From the NCBI GenBank assembly GCA_905183005.1, contig CAJJDO010000066.1, forward strand, positions 1-64,000: a stretch of 64,000 bases of DNA, given 5' to 3'. How positions within the stretch are numbered: position 1 is the stretch's first letter; each line of letters starts with the position of its first letter. A program made the translations under genes and the position numbers. Source of the DNA: Paramecium pentaurelia. Lineage: Eukaryota > Ciliophora > Oligohymenophorea > Peniculida > Parameciidae. Below, one piece after another: positions 12,256 through 25,262 of the stretch. The notes below the pieces were generated by a model. That model was not told the origin of the DNA. It did not search any database and saw only the letters and a program-made list of their open reading frames with translations.

Positions 12256-13228
12256 AATTTTTTAGAATAATTTATAATAGATATTGGACTCTCCTATTGT
12301 GAGTTCCTAAAGGTATTGAATTGTTTTAATCTCTAATAAACTAATCTTAGATCAAAATTATGTTGGATCTTTAGTGAAATATGTTGGTAATTTAAGTTAT
12401 ATTATTATGAAATGTTTATTCTTCTCCCTGTATTTTATTTTTGTGCTAATTTCAATTTAGAGTATTAGTTTATAAATATGTTGCTTATTTATCTATATAG
12501 ATAGGTATTAAAAAACAGTTCTTAAAAATTTTAATTAAGTCTTTAAATTTTAGGGTAATATGTCGTATACATCACTTTAGGTTATCATTTAAACATTCTA
12601 TTAGTAATATTCGACATTTCACATATCTATTAATTTAGCCTCTGAGTAAAGAAAGGGATACAAAAGGTTTAGAAGGAATAAAATTTCTTATCAACAAACT
12701 TTAGGTATAATAAATAAGTATAGAAAATAAATTATTGAATTTTTGAAATCGAACCTAACATAATTATTATAGATGTAAATAATTAGAAAAAATAAAATCG
12801 CAATTAGAAACGCAAGGTTATATTTTTTAAAAATATTTATCAATTTTAGTAATAATAGTTTATACCATAAAAATTAGATCAAATTAAGAGAAAAATAAAG
12901 ACTTAAACTCAATCTTGATTAATCTCTAATATGAGCCGAATCGATAAAATTGATGAGTTAAATATATTATTAATAAAAAATTTTGCATTTTTATTACAAT
13001 ATATCTTAGAAGTTAAAATCAATAATTTAATCATTCCATATTCTAATGAGATAAAACTCTTCTAATGAATTTAGCTATCCCTTAATGGGGGATTCACATT
13101 TATCTTCTTGAATTTCATTGTTTAAAAAAATTTTTCTTCTCATTTTCTGTAATTGATAAGATACTTTTTAGACCTAGTATTAGATTTTTAAAAAGTAATA
13201 GAAATATATAATAGTTTATATTTCTATT
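12256..13228. other. upstream region of the WD40 gene, no gene seen
   Basis: AT-rich. No coding frame was recognised. The 30 bases before the ATG at 13229 are almost pure A/T, as usual for ciliate 5' flanks. Confidence 0.5.
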
Positions 13229-16128
13229 ATGTAAAACGAAGAATTGTATTAGATTTTAGCAATCTCCAAAGATGTCGATGAGTATATATTCAGTGGACTT
13301 ATTAAAATGTTTAGAGAAAACAAAATTTAAGATTGTATAGGATATCTTTAACAATATTAAAATCAAAATGATTTTGAATAATATATTCCTAGAGGATGGA
13401 ATCTTAAAACTGAATAAAAACAAAATTCTATAAGAAATAGCATTAATTTAACTACTAAAACTATAAAGGAAATTAATGAACATGACTTTAATAAAAATAA
13501 TTATTCAACAGAATTCTATAGAGAAACTAGATAGAAATTAATTAATAAAACATCAAATGATAAAAGGATTGTCGAATTTTTTAAATTTTTAGTTCACCTT
13601 ACAGCTATAGATAATAAATTCATCCAATGCGGATCAAATTCACTTAATTTATTAGTTGGGATGAAGGTTGATTTAACAAAAACTTGTTTTTAAGATATTT
13701 AAATTAAAGATACTTCATTGATTGGAGCAAATTTTGTAAAATGTAATTTAAGTGGATCTGTTTTTGTGAATGTAGATATTAGTGGAATCAATCTTAATGG
13801 AGCTTAATTATTTAATTGTAAATGGAATAATTTGAAAATACATGAATTACATCAATTGGATAGTTGTGTTTTTCCTCATGGAGATAGATCAGTATCAAGT
13901 AATAATTTTAAGCCTATTTGCTTATTAGATATTAAGACTAGATAATTACAAGCCAAATTAAATGGCTATACTCATTATGGTTAATCAATATGCTTCTCTC
14001 CTGATGGCACTAAAATAGCTTCTGGTAGTATATATAAGTTTATCAGAATATGGTATGTTAAGACAGGACAATAAATAGCCTAATTAGATAGTCATAGTGA
14101 TTATGTCCGAATAATATGTTTCTCACCTGATGGTAATACATTAGCATCAGGAAATTCAGAATACTCTCTCCATTTATTCGATATTAAGACTGGATAATAA
14201 AAATCAAAATTAGATGGTCATAGTAATTTTGTCTAGTCAATATGCTTCTCTCCTGATGGCGCAACCTTAGCTTCAGGTAGTGATGATAAATCGATTCGTC
14301 TATGGAGTATTTATACAAGAAAAACCATATTTATATTGTAAGGACACAGTCAACCTGTAATTTCATTATGCTTTTCTCCTGATGGTACTATGTTAGCATC
14401 AGGTAGTTAAGATGAATCTATTCTTTTTTGGAATGCTAGAACTGGAAAATAAAAAGCCAAAATAGATGGGCATGCATCTAATGTCCAATCAATATGCTTC
14501 TCTCTCTATGGCGGCACTACATTAGCATCTGTTTGTGAAGATAAATCTATCCATTTATGGGATGTTCAATAAAAACAACAAAGAGAAAAATTAAGTGGTC
14601 ATCAAAGAACAGTCTATGCAGTCTGCTTTTCACCTGATGGTAGTATATTAGCATCTGGTAGTGCAGATTGGACAATCCGTTTATGGGATGTTCAAACAGG
14701 AAAATAACAAAGCCAATTAGATGAACAAACAGATTATGTCTATTCAATATGCTTCTCCCCTAATGGAACTACATTAGCATCTAGTAATTAGTATAATTCT
14801 ATTCGATTATGGGATGTGAAGACAGGATAATAAAAAGTAGAATCAGATGGTCATAATAAAAATGTTAAGTCAGTTTGCTTTTCACCTGATAGCACTAAAT
14901 TAGCATCTGGGAGCACAGATAATTCCATCTGTTTATGGGATGCTAATTCAGGAAAATAAATAATAAAATTAGTTGGTCATACTAGTACTGTTTTTTCGGT
15001 ATGCTTCTCTCCTGATGGTGAAATTATAGCTTCTTGTAGTGATGATAAGTCTATCATTTTGTGGAATGTTAGCACAGGACAATAAAAGGCAAAATTAAAT
15101 GTTCATTCTTACTCTGTCAATGCGGTCTGCTTTTCCCCTGATGGTACAACATTAGCATCTGGCAGTGATGATATGCCTATTCTTTTATGGAATGTTTAGA
15201 CAGGAAAACAAAAGGCTAAATTAAAAGGTCATACTAGTACTGTTTATTCAGTTAGTTTCTCACCTAATGGGAAAATTTTAGCATCAAGTAGTGCAGATAA
15301 TTCAATTCGTTTATGGGATGCTAAGACAAATAAAATAATATTCAAATTAGTTGGTCATACTCATAGTGTCTGGTCAGTCTGTTTTTCACCTGATAGTTCT
15401 ACATTAGCATCTGGTAGTGTGGATAATTTTATCCTGTTATGGGATGTTAAGAAAGGAAAATAAAAAGCAAAATTAGTTGGTCATAAAGGTGCAGTCTATT
15501 CAGTAAGTTTCTCCAGTGATGGCAAAATACTGGCATCTGGAAGTGAGGATAAATCTATTCTTTTATGGGATGTTAGCACAGGAAAATAAAAGGCATAATT
15601 AGATAATCATATTCACTATGTAAATACAGTCAGCTTCTCTCCTGATGGTGCTACATTAGTATCAGGTAGTGCTGATGCATCTATCCGTCTCTGGAATATT
15701 AAAATAGGATAATAATAATCGTAATTGGCTGTTCATGATAATGGAGTACTATCAACAAGCATTTTTTCTGAAGGTAATACATTAGCATTTAATAAAGTAG
15801 ATCAATCTATTAGTTTATGGGATTATAAAACAGGCAAATAAATTTTACCCTCAGATAACTGTTTTAAAAGTATTATTTTATAATTAAAATCGCAAAAAAG
15901 TTAAACCAATCTGCTTCCATTAGATTGTATTTATTTAATTATTTTATAGCCACCTCTAATATTACTATTGCTCTTATATCCCAATAGCTAATATTTTAAT
16001 CATAAGGGGCTTTCATTTTGTATGGAGAATTTTTCAATCAATCAGGCATTGATTTAAGGACATTATTCAAATAAAGAGGAAGTTACATTTTGGAAAATTT
16101 AATTGAATCGTTGTTAACTTAAAATTGA
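13229..16128 (+). CDS. pentapeptide-repeat / 15 WD40-repeat protein
   Basis: Intact ciliate-code gene: ATG 13229 (MQNEELYQILAISKDVD...), TGA 16126-16128, one 23-nt intron (15927-15949), predicted 958 residues. Residues about 150-205 resemble pentapeptide repeats (IGANFVKCNLSGSVF, ISGINLNGAQL), a right-handed helix fold. Residues about 225-880 hold 15 WD40 units marked by CFSPDGTTLASGS and (I/L)LWDV-TGKQ. That is enough for two seven-bladed propellers plus one extra unit; the fifth unit has one extra residue (SLYGGTT). The C-terminal 60 residues (SQQLIFQSQGAF, GEFFNQSGIDLRTLF) form a tail shared with the relic at 1-267. Such proteins are probably protein-interaction platforms; no enzyme motif is seen. 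The start is the first ATG in the open frame, behind a very AT-rich flank. Confidence 0.92.
15927..15949 (+). other. 23-nt intron of the WD40 gene
   Basis: GTATTTATTT...TTTATAG. Its removal makes the total coding length divisible by three and joins the propeller to the conserved tail. Confidence 0.85.
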
Positions 16129-17235
16129 TTATTTAATAACATTAAAATAAAAGATGAAAAATGTAACAACTCCGTTCTTTATTTAAATGGTTTTTTATTT
16201 AAGATAATTTTTATTGTTATTGCTATTTTTATTTAAGAATCTAATCTAAAAAGATGAAGATAATAAAAAAAAATAAAGGAAAAAGTTACAGGACAAATAA
16301 ATATAATAAGTAATCGGAAAATTCCATTTATGGATATAAATCAAAATTCTTTTTAATTAGTTAAAAAGAATAAGATATTGAATTTCGTGTATAACTCTTA
16401 GTAAGCTCCTAAATTTATTTTCTTTTTAATAAAAAAATTGGTTCAACAGTCTCTTTAAATATCTACTAGCTACCCAATGAAGTGGATTGTTTGAATTATA
16501 TAAAAAAATTCAGAGGACATGTGAAAAATTTCAATTAAATCTTCAATTTATTTAGATTTTTCTTTCAATTCTGTTCATTTTATGAATAAATATTGGAAGA
16601 CTCTTATAAGTATATTTAGACTAAATGGAATAGATGAAAAATATGCCATAAGCAGGAAAAAAATAATATAAAAAAAATAATTCCAGAACGTCATTGTGTA
16701 ACTTAGTTTCATCCTGGAAAAGTTTAATCTTTTTTTAATAGAGATCTAAATCATACCTTAACAGAAATATATATTAAAAAATTTTTTTTGTAGTAAAAGT
16801 GTTAGAAATAAAAGCGCCTGTTCTAGTGGAAGTTTTTGAATCTTATTAATCTTTGCGATATTACGCAATTGATAAAGTGGTCCTCATTATCTTTTTTATT
16901 ATCTCTCAACTAAAATTCAAATTTATAACCTTACTATATAATTAATTAATTTTTCTATTCTTTTTTTAAGCAATTTTTTAATGAATATTATGGATTATAG
17001 AATTAATATTCTAAAATTCAATTTTAGGTTTTTGTTGGTTTAATTAAGTGATAACTTTAGAATGTGAATATTCTTATTAAATTTCACTGATTAATAAGCC
17101 TAAAGATATATCTTTCTACCAACAGGATAGTTTATTACATCTAGTAGCTTGAAATGATTGTGCATAATAAATATTACTACTTTTTTTCTTCATCTTTTTT
17201 AAACAATATTTGATCTAATATTTCTCTAGTAATTA
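16129..17235. other. AT-rich stretch with weak coding traces
   Basis: No intact gene. A plus-strand frame around 16590-16760 (LNGIDEKYAISRKK...) looks coding-like but has no start, end or family that I recognise, so it may be another relic. Confidence 0.4.
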
Positions 17236-17440
17236 CAGATAAGTATAAGTATTATATGAAGGATATTTGTGGCTTTGTCATCAGTAAATTAAAAGCTTAA
17301 AATACAGTAGCTTGCTATCTCCAGTAACTCTATTTAATAATCATTAAGTAAATATTAATTAAAGCAGGAGAAAGTGGAGATCTTTGAGATACTCCATAAT
17401 TAAACAGTATGCTCTTGTCTCCTCATTCTTTAAAAAATCA
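17236..17440 (-). mobile_element. reverse-transcriptase relic (non-LTR-type retroelement)
   Basis: On the minus strand, 17398-17337 reads YGVSQRSPLSPALINIYL, matching the conserved reverse-transcriptase block GVPQGSPLSPxLFNIYL. About 35 codons further on, 17288-17277 reads FTDD followed by KATNIL, matching the catalytic F/Y-x-D-D block. The spacing fits non-LTR retrotransposon enzymes. The frame shifts between the two blocks, and a Gly in the first block is Arg, so the copy is dead. Neither element ends nor an endonuclease domain were identified, so the class is inferred from these two motifs alone. Confidence 0.6.
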
Positions 17441-17899
17441 TAATATTTTATTGATTATAAGACTTTGTTTTTAATTTTTTGTTATTGCATTTAATGAAAT
17501 TAGATCATATTATTATAGCATATTATTTTATTAACGAATAAATCGTTAATATTAAAAACTAAGCGCTAATTATGTTGTGGAATTAAATAAATCTTTATAT
17601 CTTCAAGAGTTGTATAGTTATCTGATATCTTAAATAAGAAAATTATTTAGAATTCTAAAAATATCAGAATATATTCTAACAATAATAATATATAAAGAGT
17701 CATATGATTTAATTCTTATTATTTAAAAAAATAACAAAGATTTAAATTTAGATATTTATTTATTGCTACGTAAAATCTCAAACTAATTATTGCGGTTAAC
17801 TCACTTTCACATTCAATTATCTAAGATTCCTCAACAAATTTTCAAATCAAAATAGGATTTTGTAATGACATGGATTAAGATCTTAGAATTTTTAAAATC

Positions 17900-20360
17900 A
17901 GGATCAGGAAAATTATAGTTTAATGCAGATAACGGATATCCATTTTGTTAATGATGTACAGGCCAAAAAAAGTATAAATGTAAAAATGATATTTTGGATT
18001 ACTTCAAAACAATATTTGTCCACCCTGTCCATTTCATTAATGTTGAGAAACTACATGGATGAAGAGATAGTGATGATGTTAATACTCCAATTTACTATAA
18101 TTTTATATATTTCTATTGGAATATAATAGTTAATTGAATTGGTATCAAAAAGTTAGTATAAAATGTAATTTTATGGATTAAAATGGATGACACCAATTAA
18201 GAATAGATACATTTCTAATTGTAAATTATGGTTTTTTAGAAGTTTTTAAGTTAAATTCTAATACATAAAAGTTTTTCAAATCTTTAACTACCTATTCTTA
18301 TACAATACATATAATTGGTTTGTAAATATTAATTTAAGCCTTGAATGATGTCTCACTTTATTGTGAAATTTCGATATTGATTAATAATACTTAATTTAGT
18401 TCGATTTATAGAAATTAATCATGAATGTAATCACATAATATAAATATCTATTCAACCATTACCTATGGTTCATTTTTAAATTCTAACTCAATTAAGAAGT
18501 ATTAATTAATTGCAAACTTTGATGCTCTTAAAAAACCATTTCTTTTTTCAGTTTTGGAAAATTATTTATAAAAATTCATATATTTGATAATACTGCAGAA
18601 TAGGGATTTTAAAAATATTTTGAATAACTATAGGATTTTGTCCCTTGATACTGTTTATTGTGAGAGGTAAACAGAAATCATTTTTGTATAATTATATCAT
18701 TTAAATGAAAGACTTGTAAAGTTATATCCTATATGTATAAAAATAATATATAAAGATTAGCTTTAAGTACAATATATTTGCATTCAGGGTTGTTGGAAAC
18801 GATATTAAAAATTAAATGCTACGATTTTGATGATGAAACACCTTGTGTCAACTTTCTATATATTTAGACTCTTAATATTCATCTTAAGACTTAGTATATT
18901 TTGCACACGATATTGCATACAATAAACTAATTTTTTCAGACAAGGAAAAAATTTATAAGGATCGAATATATTTATTCTTTTTTTTGTATCTGGATATACT
19001 TCATTAATGAATTTTTGGGGGTCCTCTTATATGTTCATAGGCTAAATTTAAAAGATTTATCATGTAGACCCAAATCGTAGGATCACCTTTACATTTTAGA
19101 TGTTTTATAGCCTAATATTCATTTTGGATGGTTAATTTATACATTAAGTGGAAAATAATCCACCAGCTTCTTAATCAATTAGCAATATTATTGATTTATA
19201 TTCTAACTATGTAAAATAGGATAGAGTGAATGGAAAAATAAATCTCGATACAACAAAATAACAATATATTGGGAATGCTTTGGATCAAATAATGAACAGT
19301 TGATGCTTATTTTGGATTTTATAAGTATTACATTGCTGTTCATAAATGCAAACTATATTTTTAATATGTTTAGATTAAATGATGCAAATGTTCTTCAATA
19401 CTCATAAAAATTAATGCTTAATTAACTAATATTTTGATAATGATTCTTAGAGATGTTGGGATTGCCAAATATTATGTTCAATATGTACGTCAAAAATAGA
19501 TTGTTAAACATGTATATTTACTTATACCTAAACTACATACTATATTATCTGTAAAATGAATCAATTTGAAGACTAAAATCAATTTCTAGATTGTTCAGTT
19601 GAATGTAATTAATTTTTCCAATGATTGCTTAAATTGCAATAATCGTGAAGATATAAGATTAACTTGTAGGTGTCCAATAAGATTATTTTATTATGCAAAA
19701 CAAAAATCATGATCCTAGTTTCACTCATCATGTTGAACTTGCTTTTAAGGGACATTTGATAGTTTTTTAACATGCAATGAATTTTTAAATAGAATATTAA
19801 AAGGAGTAACATGTGTATTTGTACAGGACTTTATATAATTTCCGGAGTTTATTGAGCTAGTTGTTTAACCTTGGATGAGTAAAGTAAGATGAGGAGATTA
19901 ATTTAAAATTGGAAAGAATAATATGAAGAAAGTAATCAAATTGAAACAGATGTATGTAATTTTCCTATAGAATTCAATGTTCTTCTTGTGATTATACTAA
20001 TAATACTTGTTTAAGTTGAGAATTGCGTGGATTTAATCCAGAGAAGTTCTTATGCAAAAATACATTTTTGGAGATTAAAATCTAGTAGTAGAATCATCTG
20101 GATTTTAAAAAGAGTAATGTGATGATGGAAGTATATTTAAGTTTTATAATTTAATGGATAAACTAAATTAATTATATAGTTTATGATGCAATAACAATTA
20201 TAAATGTGTTAACCATCATGGATATACTGGAGTTAATCGATTTTTAGAATCTGCCCATCATTTTTTTTTCTCTTAAGATAAATTATGTATTTCAATTTGT
20301 GGAGATTCAAAAATATAAGGATCCATTTTATTGTAACTTATTAGGGTTATTAAAATTAGA
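17900..20360 (+). pseudogene. decayed furin-like cysteine-rich surface/membrane protein gene
   Basis: Scattered plus-strand fragments show the CxxC...C.C spacing of the growth-factor-receptor/furin-like cysteine-rich repeats common in large Paramecium proteins: CSICTSKIDCQTC near 19470-19515, DCLNCNNREDIRLTCRCP near 19620-19675, CSSCDYTNNTCLS near 19980-20020, and CISICGDSKIQGS near 20285-20325. Fragments lie in different frames and are broken by TGA; one TGA sits exactly where the second Cys of a CLSC motif is expected. A cysteine-containing frame at 17950-18120 (CTGQKKYKCKND) may be the start. The gene is well decayed. Exact limits are approximate. Confidence 0.6.
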
Positions 20361-20457
20361 AACAAAATGCTATAATTAAAAAATGACTAATGAATATAAT
20401 ATAAATTTTAATGTGATAAATTTTTATTATTTTTTTGACTATGTTTGATTGATAATA

Positions 20458-21948
20458 TCATTAATTCATCTGCAATAAATTATCTCTTATTCTTGAAATC
20501 ATTAATTTGAATTAAATATAATTTCCTAATTAATTGATGAATTTCACTTTAAACATTTTGTTATCACAATTTAAAATCTAAACTGAAAACTTTAGATTTT
20601 CATCTGAAATTTCAACGTTAATCTACAATAAAAATAGAATATACTTTGTATTTTGACTCATGGATTTTCATCTCATTGGGCTAGAATTCCATAATTTTTT
20701 TGATTATTTAACAGAATATAATCTTTGGATCTTGATAGAGAACAAATTCATTTGTCAATACAATATCTATACTTTTGATTAGTACTCTATTAGCAAAAGT
20801 CAATTAATATTTTTCTATTATATCTGAGTAGTCTTTCTAAATTCTTTGCTCAGAGCTGCATCTAAAATCACCAATAGGTGTTTGTAAGTCAATATTTCTA
20901 TTCACTTGATGTTATGTTTAAATTTGAACTATATTTTTTTTTTATCTGAATTCGTTTTAAATTTATTCTAATGTTGCGGTTGGTCCATTAGTCCATGGAT
21001 GTTACATACATTAATCTAAAGTAAATCTTTGGTTGGGATTCGGAGCCAACATTCCATTAATAAGACTTCTATTAATTTATAATAAACATATGTATGTACA
21101 TGAAATCATCTGTGATAAGGTCAGGAATCTTTTGATAAATTCTCTTCTATTTTATCCAAAATTCATTCTATCTATTATTTTCAAAATATTGGAACAAACT
21201 ATCATTAGCAAAGGTAGATTCAAATGGTGGTGATCCAGTATAAAGAATAAATAAAATTACACCAGCAGAAAAAATGTCTGCTTTGTTTCCATTATATTCA
21301 TGGTTTTTGGTTATTTCTGGAGCCATATATGCTTAATGTAATAACAATAATACATTAAGATCCACAATAAGTTTTTAACAATGCTGCTTCCTAAACTTTG
21401 CCTAATCCAAAGTCAGCAACTTTGAGATTAAATTATTGATCTAGTAAGATATTGTCCAATTTCAAATCTCTATGACAAATTCCTTTGTTTGTTATATATA
21501 TCAGAACAGATAATAATTATTTGAAGTAAAATCTACAAATCTCTGGATTTAATTTTCCAAATCTTGCAATATACTCATAAAGTTCTCCATTTTCAGCATA
21601 TTCTAATATAATGCATATTTGTTGTTCGATCTTTCCATTCTATTTCTTTTAAAATATTAATGAAAATATACTTTATATGGAAATGCTTAATTGAAATCTA
21701 TCATATTGGTAATGTTAGGATGATCTAGTTGTTTGAGAATATTGATTTCATTAGCAAACATTCTAATGGTATAAGGGTTATCATCATTTCTTAGGAAGAA
21801 CTTAATTGCCACTCTTTATCCATTCCTCTCACCTAATTTTACTCTAAAATATAGTTAATTGAAACTACAATCCAAATTGTCCTTTTCCTAATGTTGCGAT
21901 TATTTAATAATCGTTGTATTGCTTGTATTTATTTTAACTCTAATCCAT
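20458..21948 (-). CDS. serine/threonine protein kinase (CAMK-like) with five micro-introns
   Basis: ATG 21948-21946 (MDQSQNKYKQYNDYQII...), TGA 20460-20458. Removing five introns leaves 1359 nt, 452 residues. A complete kinase domain is visible: glycine loop LGKGQFGLVKLGE (about residues 18-30), VAIKFF lysine, ANEINILKQLDHPNI helix C, hinge ILEYAENGELYEY, catalytic HRDLKLDN (140-147), DFGLGK (160-165), TYCGSQSYMAPEI, and lobe-C FILYTGSPPF. Domain order and sequence are closest to CAMK/SNF1-type kinases. The last ~60 residues resemble a KA1-type tail (INVEISDENLKFSVQI...). All catalytic residues are present, so it should be active on Ser/Thr. One of the five introns would end AAG rather than TAG. 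Confidence 0.93.
20623..20644 (-). other. kinase intron 5 (22 nt)
   Basis: GTATATTCTA...TTGTAG on the minus strand. Without splicing the frame would hit a TGA a few codons later; splicing opens the KA1-like tail. Confidence 0.8.
21069..21099 (-). other. kinase intron 4 (31 nt)
   Basis: GTACATACAT...TTAATAG. Splicing joins DDFI to SLINGMLAPNPNQR in the kinase C-lobe. Confidence 0.85.
21332..21353 (-). other. kinase intron 3 (22 nt, AAG acceptor)
   Basis: GTATTATTGT...ACATTAAG. Removal gives the expected TYCGSQSYMAPEI activation segment, so the intron is supported by the protein even though the acceptor is AAG rather than TAG. Confidence 0.75.
21640..21671 (-). other. kinase intron 2 (32 nt)
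   Basis: GTATATTTTC...GAAATAG. Splicing joins FNQAFPYK to NGKIEQQICIILEY. Confidence 0.8.
21844..21868 (-). other. kinase intron 1 (25 nt)
   Basis: GTAGTTTCAA...ATTTTAG interrupts the glycine loop; splicing gives GKGQFGLVKLGERNGQ. Confidence 0.85.
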
Positions 21949-22620
21949 TTTTAAATAAAGATTTTTATTTGTCTTTTATTAATTTTAGAATTTTACAAAC
22001 TAAATAAATCATCTTGTAGAATGATTAAATTATGTAATTAAACAAAAATAATTAAGTATATGGCTCTTAAATTATAATTCTCGTCTATTAAATACCAAAA
22101 TTCAATAGATTTAGAATAATAAATATATCTAATAATTTTCTAATTCATTTACAGTTTAAATAGCAATATAATACTCTAAATAAGATAAACCAAGCATTAC
22201 CCTCACAATTAATCATTATTTTATTAAAATCTTACAATATTCCAATACAATCAATTTATTAAATAATAAAAATAACACAATTAAGAAATCAAGTTAAAAT
22301 AGTAGTGATTTATAGTAGAAATAAAGAAATATTATATCAATTACAATTTATTAAAAATCAATTTACTGCTTTTTAACTAAAATCTAGATTAATTATTTTT
22401 ATATCATATATCATTATGTTGTTTTGATAATCTACACATTTTCTAAGTTTAAATTTACTAAAAATTTGTCACTACTTATCATTTGTTTTGATTTTCTAGA
22501 TTTTATCTTAATTTATGTTTGCCTACTTTTATCTATTCAAAATATTGTTTAATTTACCAAAATAAAGAGGCTCACTCAAGCTTTAGATTGTCAATACAGT
22601 TTTGTTGATATGTCAAATAT
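21949..22620. other. AT-rich intergenic, nothing recognised
   Basis: No coding frame or motif was identified upstream of the kinase gene. Confidence 0.45.
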
Positions 22621-23245
22621 AAATTATCATACTAAATTAAAACTCAATTTTACATGAGTGATTTTTTATTTCCCATCCACATACATTTTCTATTCTATAC
22701 TAACTTATATAAATTATCTCTAAATTTATTATATAAATCAATCCATTTTGCAAAATTAACTCCATCACATATTTCATCATAAAATTAATCATCTGTTTGA
22801 TGATTAATTTATATTAAATAACATAAATTATCAGAATAGTTTATCACTTTCATTCCTATACTCTTTATTCTATATACCAGCCTTTTCACCATGATTATAC
22901 TCACAAATATGAGTTACTTATTTCTTTTTATAATATCCATCATCGAAATCGATCCAATTACCTTACTTCAAAGCTTAATTATTATATGATAATCCAACAC
23001 TACTGAAATTATCAAAAATAAACATAATTAGGTTATCATAGGTATAAATGTTTCTCCCACATAGTTAATCATTTATTGTCCACTTTCATAAACTTGACTG
23101 CATTAATACATTCTTAATTTATTTTTGCTTCAAGCTTCTTTTAATATATCCCCATAGTAATCCCAAATATCTAAAAGTGCTTTTTTCCAAGTAGCTACCC
23201 TTCTACCTTATTTTCTCTTGTTTTGATTTTATTCGCCAGGTCATT
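22620..23245 (-). pseudogene. relic of a Paramecium-type G/W-rich repeat protein
   Basis: Minus-strand fragments look like the repeat family in which blocks such as SYDE-G-K-GKWIDL-D alternate with GEY-NGKKVG-W. The clearest are DEICDGVNFAKWIDLYNKFRDN (near 22790-22725), NWIDFDDGYYKKKQVTHICEYNHGEKAG (near 22960-22875) and RRVATWKKALLDIWDYYGD (near 23215-23155). They are separated by TGA codons and frame changes, so the gene is broken. Function of the family is unknown to me. Ends are approximate. Confidence 0.5.
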
Positions 23246-25262
23246 CAAGAGAATTTCAGTAGTCAATTATTGTAAAAGATCTTTTTGTTTAGAAAAAAGT
23301 TTGATAAATTAGAAAATATAACTATAATAAAATAAGTCCTAATTAATGAGGTTTAACCATGAATTAAGATTTAAGGAGATAAAATTAATGTAGATGTATA
23401 CAAAGATTTTAGAATCACATCTAATAATTGATAGATTTTATACCATTCAATCAATCACTAAAGGAAATTAAAAATAATAGGAAGATTCATTGGTATTAAA
23501 TCTATAAGCTACTTTTTATTTCAAAAATTGATTAAATCAAAGTATTTTTATCCTAATATAAATAAAGTGCAAGATTTTTAGTTATTATTCCCTCAATATT
23601 TCAAACTAATCAGACCCTATAATTTAGCATAAGTTCAAGAGATTAAAGTAGAATCTAAATTGTAATTTATATCAATCGATATAGTTAAATATCAAAATAC
23701 ATTAGATGTAGAGAAGACCAAAAAGGTTATGATTGCTTATACATATAAATGAATTAATTAAAAATATCAATTAATTTTAGAAATAAATTAATTAAATTTA
23801 TATGATAATTCTAAATAACAAAATATTATCATTTTCTATCACTAAATTTAATCAATTATAAAAAATCGATGATTTGGCTGTGATTAGATTTTAAAGTGAG
23901 AGGTATGAATAATAAAGAGATATATTGATTGATGCATTAATCATTTTAATCTTAAAGTTTATATAATAGTTTTTCATTTACAATATTTTTTCATAAAATT
24001 CTGATTAATCTATAGATCTAAAAATAATCGAAAAAATGATATATGAATCAAGTAGATCAATTAATTAATACTGTTAATAACACATTCTAAGTTAATAAAA
24101 GGAAGAAAATTATCGAATTTATTTTCTATATATTGCTAAGTTAATTAAATTTATCAAATATTAGGTTGAAATATTTAATCCTTTTTTAATATATGCATAA
24201 GCAACTATAGGAACTCTTCCAGCACATCTTTCACTCATTTAATTATATCAAGAATTGTTAGCATTATATGAAATAAAATTGCTTGCTTTAATTATAAAAG
24301 AAATTAAAAATAGTATTAATAAAATGAATATATTTCTTTATTTGAACCTTTATAGACTGAAAAAAATATCTATCAAGATAAACTAACTCTCCACAATACA
24401 GTAAAATTCATATCATCGTATAATCAAAATAAATAGTTCTATTTAATGTATCTTTTTATGGCTGAATTAAGACTATTAAAATGATATTTGTATCAAATTT
24501 GTTATTTGAATTATTAATTTTGATTTTAATTTTTATAAATCTCTTTAAGGCAAAAAAGGAATGTTAAAACATGTTTTTTAAACTTAGAAAATGATATTTC
24601 ATACTTTTTTAACATCTATACATAAAAATATTAACAAATCACATTAATTAAATTTTATACTTATAATATCAATATTAAAATCAAAAAATATATAATTATT
24701 CTCTCACTTTCTTTCAAATAAAAAGTGAAAGTTAAAAAAATTCTGAAGTTGAAATATATTAAATAGTTAAGAGTTATTTTTATAAAAACATTTTTTAAGA
24801 TTCTTATTTATAATTTAATAAACTATTTTATCAACTTCCTTCCTTTCTATCCTGCAGATTGAAAGAAAATTTTAGAAAAATTTTTCAGTAATTATATTTA
24901 CATCGCTTTTAAAATCCTAAGAATTTTTTTTCAATTTTAGGGTAAATAAACAAATAAGAAGTAATTCCAATAAGGATGATTATTAACAACTTTTAATTTA
25001 TAAAACTTCTGTATTTATTCTACAAAAACACCAACTTAATTTACAAAAAAGTAAAATACTTATTGAAAATCGAAAAACCTTGTGATATAGTTTAATAATT
25101 TGATTTCACAATTATTAATTGTGTAATATATATGAAATGATTAAGAATAAGGTAATAAATTTTAATTTCAATAATATAATTTAAGTTGTTGATGATATAT
25201 TTAATTATGTCACCACTTTTATAATATAAGCTCGCAAAAAATTTGAGATTTTATTATTAAAA
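23246..25262. other. 2-kb stretch with weak coding traces only
   Basis: Short plus-strand frames, for example around 23600-23750 (RPYNLAQVQEIKVESK) and 23870-24170 (DDLAVIRFQSERYEQQRD), look protein-like but have no recognisable family and are bounded by TGA. They are most likely relics. The final 250 bases are plain AT-rich flank of the protease-like gene. Confidence 0.4.
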
